A stretch of 5,309 nt of DNA from an uncultured Candidatus Peregrinibacteria bacterium (GTDB lineage Bacteria > Patescibacteriota > Gracilibacteria > Peribacterales > Peribacteraceae), in assembly GCA_913054215.1 (NCBI GenBank), contig CAJXJE010000060.1:1-5309 (forward strand), in the 5' to 3' direction. This document shows, in pieces, positions 5,027-5,309 of the stretch. The position numbers and the translations under genes were made by a program. The number at the start of each line of letters is the position of its first letter. Position 1 is the first letter of the stretch. The notes beneath the pieces were generated by a model. The model was not told the origin of the DNA and ran no database searches. It worked only from the letters and a program-made list of their open reading frames with translations.

Positions 5027-5157
5027 GTGTTGAAAGGTTCATGGAATGGGATGAGAACGAGAGAGGTTTCCAAAGGATCGGCGGAGAGATTCATCAACTC
5101 TGCTAGCCATACGGTGATCCTATTTCTGCACCTATAGAAGTTAACAGTGTTTTATGA
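5023..5157 (+). pseudogene. Short frame with an in-frame TAG, ATGA-linked on both sides
   Basis: ATG 5023 overlaps the preceding stop (ATGA, 5023-5026). The frame encodes 27 residues (MSVERFMEWDENERG and so on) to TAG 5104-5106, then continues with protein-like PYGDPISAPIEVNSVL to TGA 5155-5157, which overlaps the next ATG in a second ATGA. Because both junctions are coupled only if the frame is read through, the ancestral gene was probably 44 codons, with codon 28 now TAG; a CAG-to-TAG change is the simplest guess. TAG is a genuine stop for murA and other genes here, so general recoding is excluded. I do not recognise the peptide, which is acidic with no membrane segment. Alternatives are an intact 27-residue gene, a sequencing error, or amber readthrough. 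Confidence 0.35.
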
Positions 5158-5309
5158 TGGTGCATCAAGTAAGGAATACTTGGAACTATTTGCTACCTCA
5201 GATACAAGAAATTGCAGGTGCAATGGAAGAGAGGCTCTTGGTTGCAGACGATGCTTTAGCACGGGTAGTAGCTCCTATCCCTGTTGTTGCTACCCAAGGG
5301 GATTGGAAC
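5154..5309 (+). CDS. Hypothetical protein, N-terminal part (3' end outside the window)
   Basis: The frame starts at ATG ATG (5154-5159), overlapping the TGA of the previous frame, and stays open for 52 codons to the last base of the window. The sequence looks coding: a polar start (MMVHQVRNTWNYLLPQ), then a helical segment (QEIAGAMEERLLVADDALAR) and a hydrophobic Val/Pro run (VVAPIPVVATQ). I recognise no family. There is no Shine-Dalgarno directly before it, so translation would depend on coupling through the ATGA overlap. An in-frame TAA at 5142-5144 rules out extension upstream. Whether it is intact cannot be seen. Confidence 0.45.
   Translation, partial: MMVHQVRNTWNYLLPQIQEIAGAMEERLLVADDALARVVAPIPVVATQGDWN

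Noticed and set aside
1..5309. Reassigned stop codon (TAG to Gln or TGA to Gly)
   Set aside because: murA, the beta-lactamase-fold gene and the left-end gene end at TAG, and the core genes contain no in-frame TGA; TGA-to-Gly lineages would show many in the Gly-rich NusA and MurA.
1..5309. CRISPR array, tRNA, rRNA, insertion sequence or phage integration site
   Set aside because: I searched by eye and found no regular repeat-spacer pattern, cloverleaf, transposase motif or terminal repeats.

Overview
The window is bacterial. A core housekeeping block (nusA, lspA, murA and a small metallo-beta-lactamase-fold gene, positions 411-4393) is flanked on both sides by short genes I do not recognise. 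Codons follow the standard bacterial code, and the confidently called genes end in TAA or TAG. NusA has an acidic tail in place of AR domains, nusA stands alone without rimP or infB, clear Shine-Dalgarno sequences are missing before the core genes, and the beta-lactamase-fold protein lacks its metal site. Together these would fit a Patescibacteria/CPR lineage of moderate GC (for example Peregrinibacteria or Peribacteria). That placement is inference and cannot be proven from this window.

Layout: (1) 3-404 (+), the C-terminal part of an unknown gene entering from the left. (2) 411-1880 (-), nusA, convergent with it and only 6 bases away. (3) 1881-2015, the divergent nusA/lspA control region, with a strong interrupted palindrome and a competing inverted repeat. 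(4) 1956-2444 (+) lspA, 2475-3824 (+) murA, 3854-4393 (+) degenerate metallo-beta-lactamase-fold protein and 4396-4680 (+) unknown small protein, a closely spaced same-strand run. (5) 4681-4771, a non-coding gap with repeats and a good promoter (TTGACA, 16 bp, TACCAT). (6) 4772-5309 (+), a chain of short open frames joined by two ATGA overlaps. The first has no canonical start codon, the second carries an in-frame TAG and the third runs off the window. This is either a compact cluster of small genes or a decaying locus.

How the genes fit together: NusA controls RNA polymerase pausing, termination and antitermination. LspA matures lipoproteins in the membrane. MurA makes the first committed peptidoglycan precursor in the cytoplasm, and it has Asp in place of the usual catalytic-loop Cys, the natural fosfomycin-resistance substitution. 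lspA and murA are thus both envelope functions. The genes on the two flanks use AGA/AGG for most arginines (22 of 33 by my count), whereas murA plus the beta-lactamase-fold gene use them rarely (2 of 32), so the flanks look like material of different origin from the core block. I saw no tRNA, rRNA, CRISPR array, insertion sequence or classical Rho-independent terminator.
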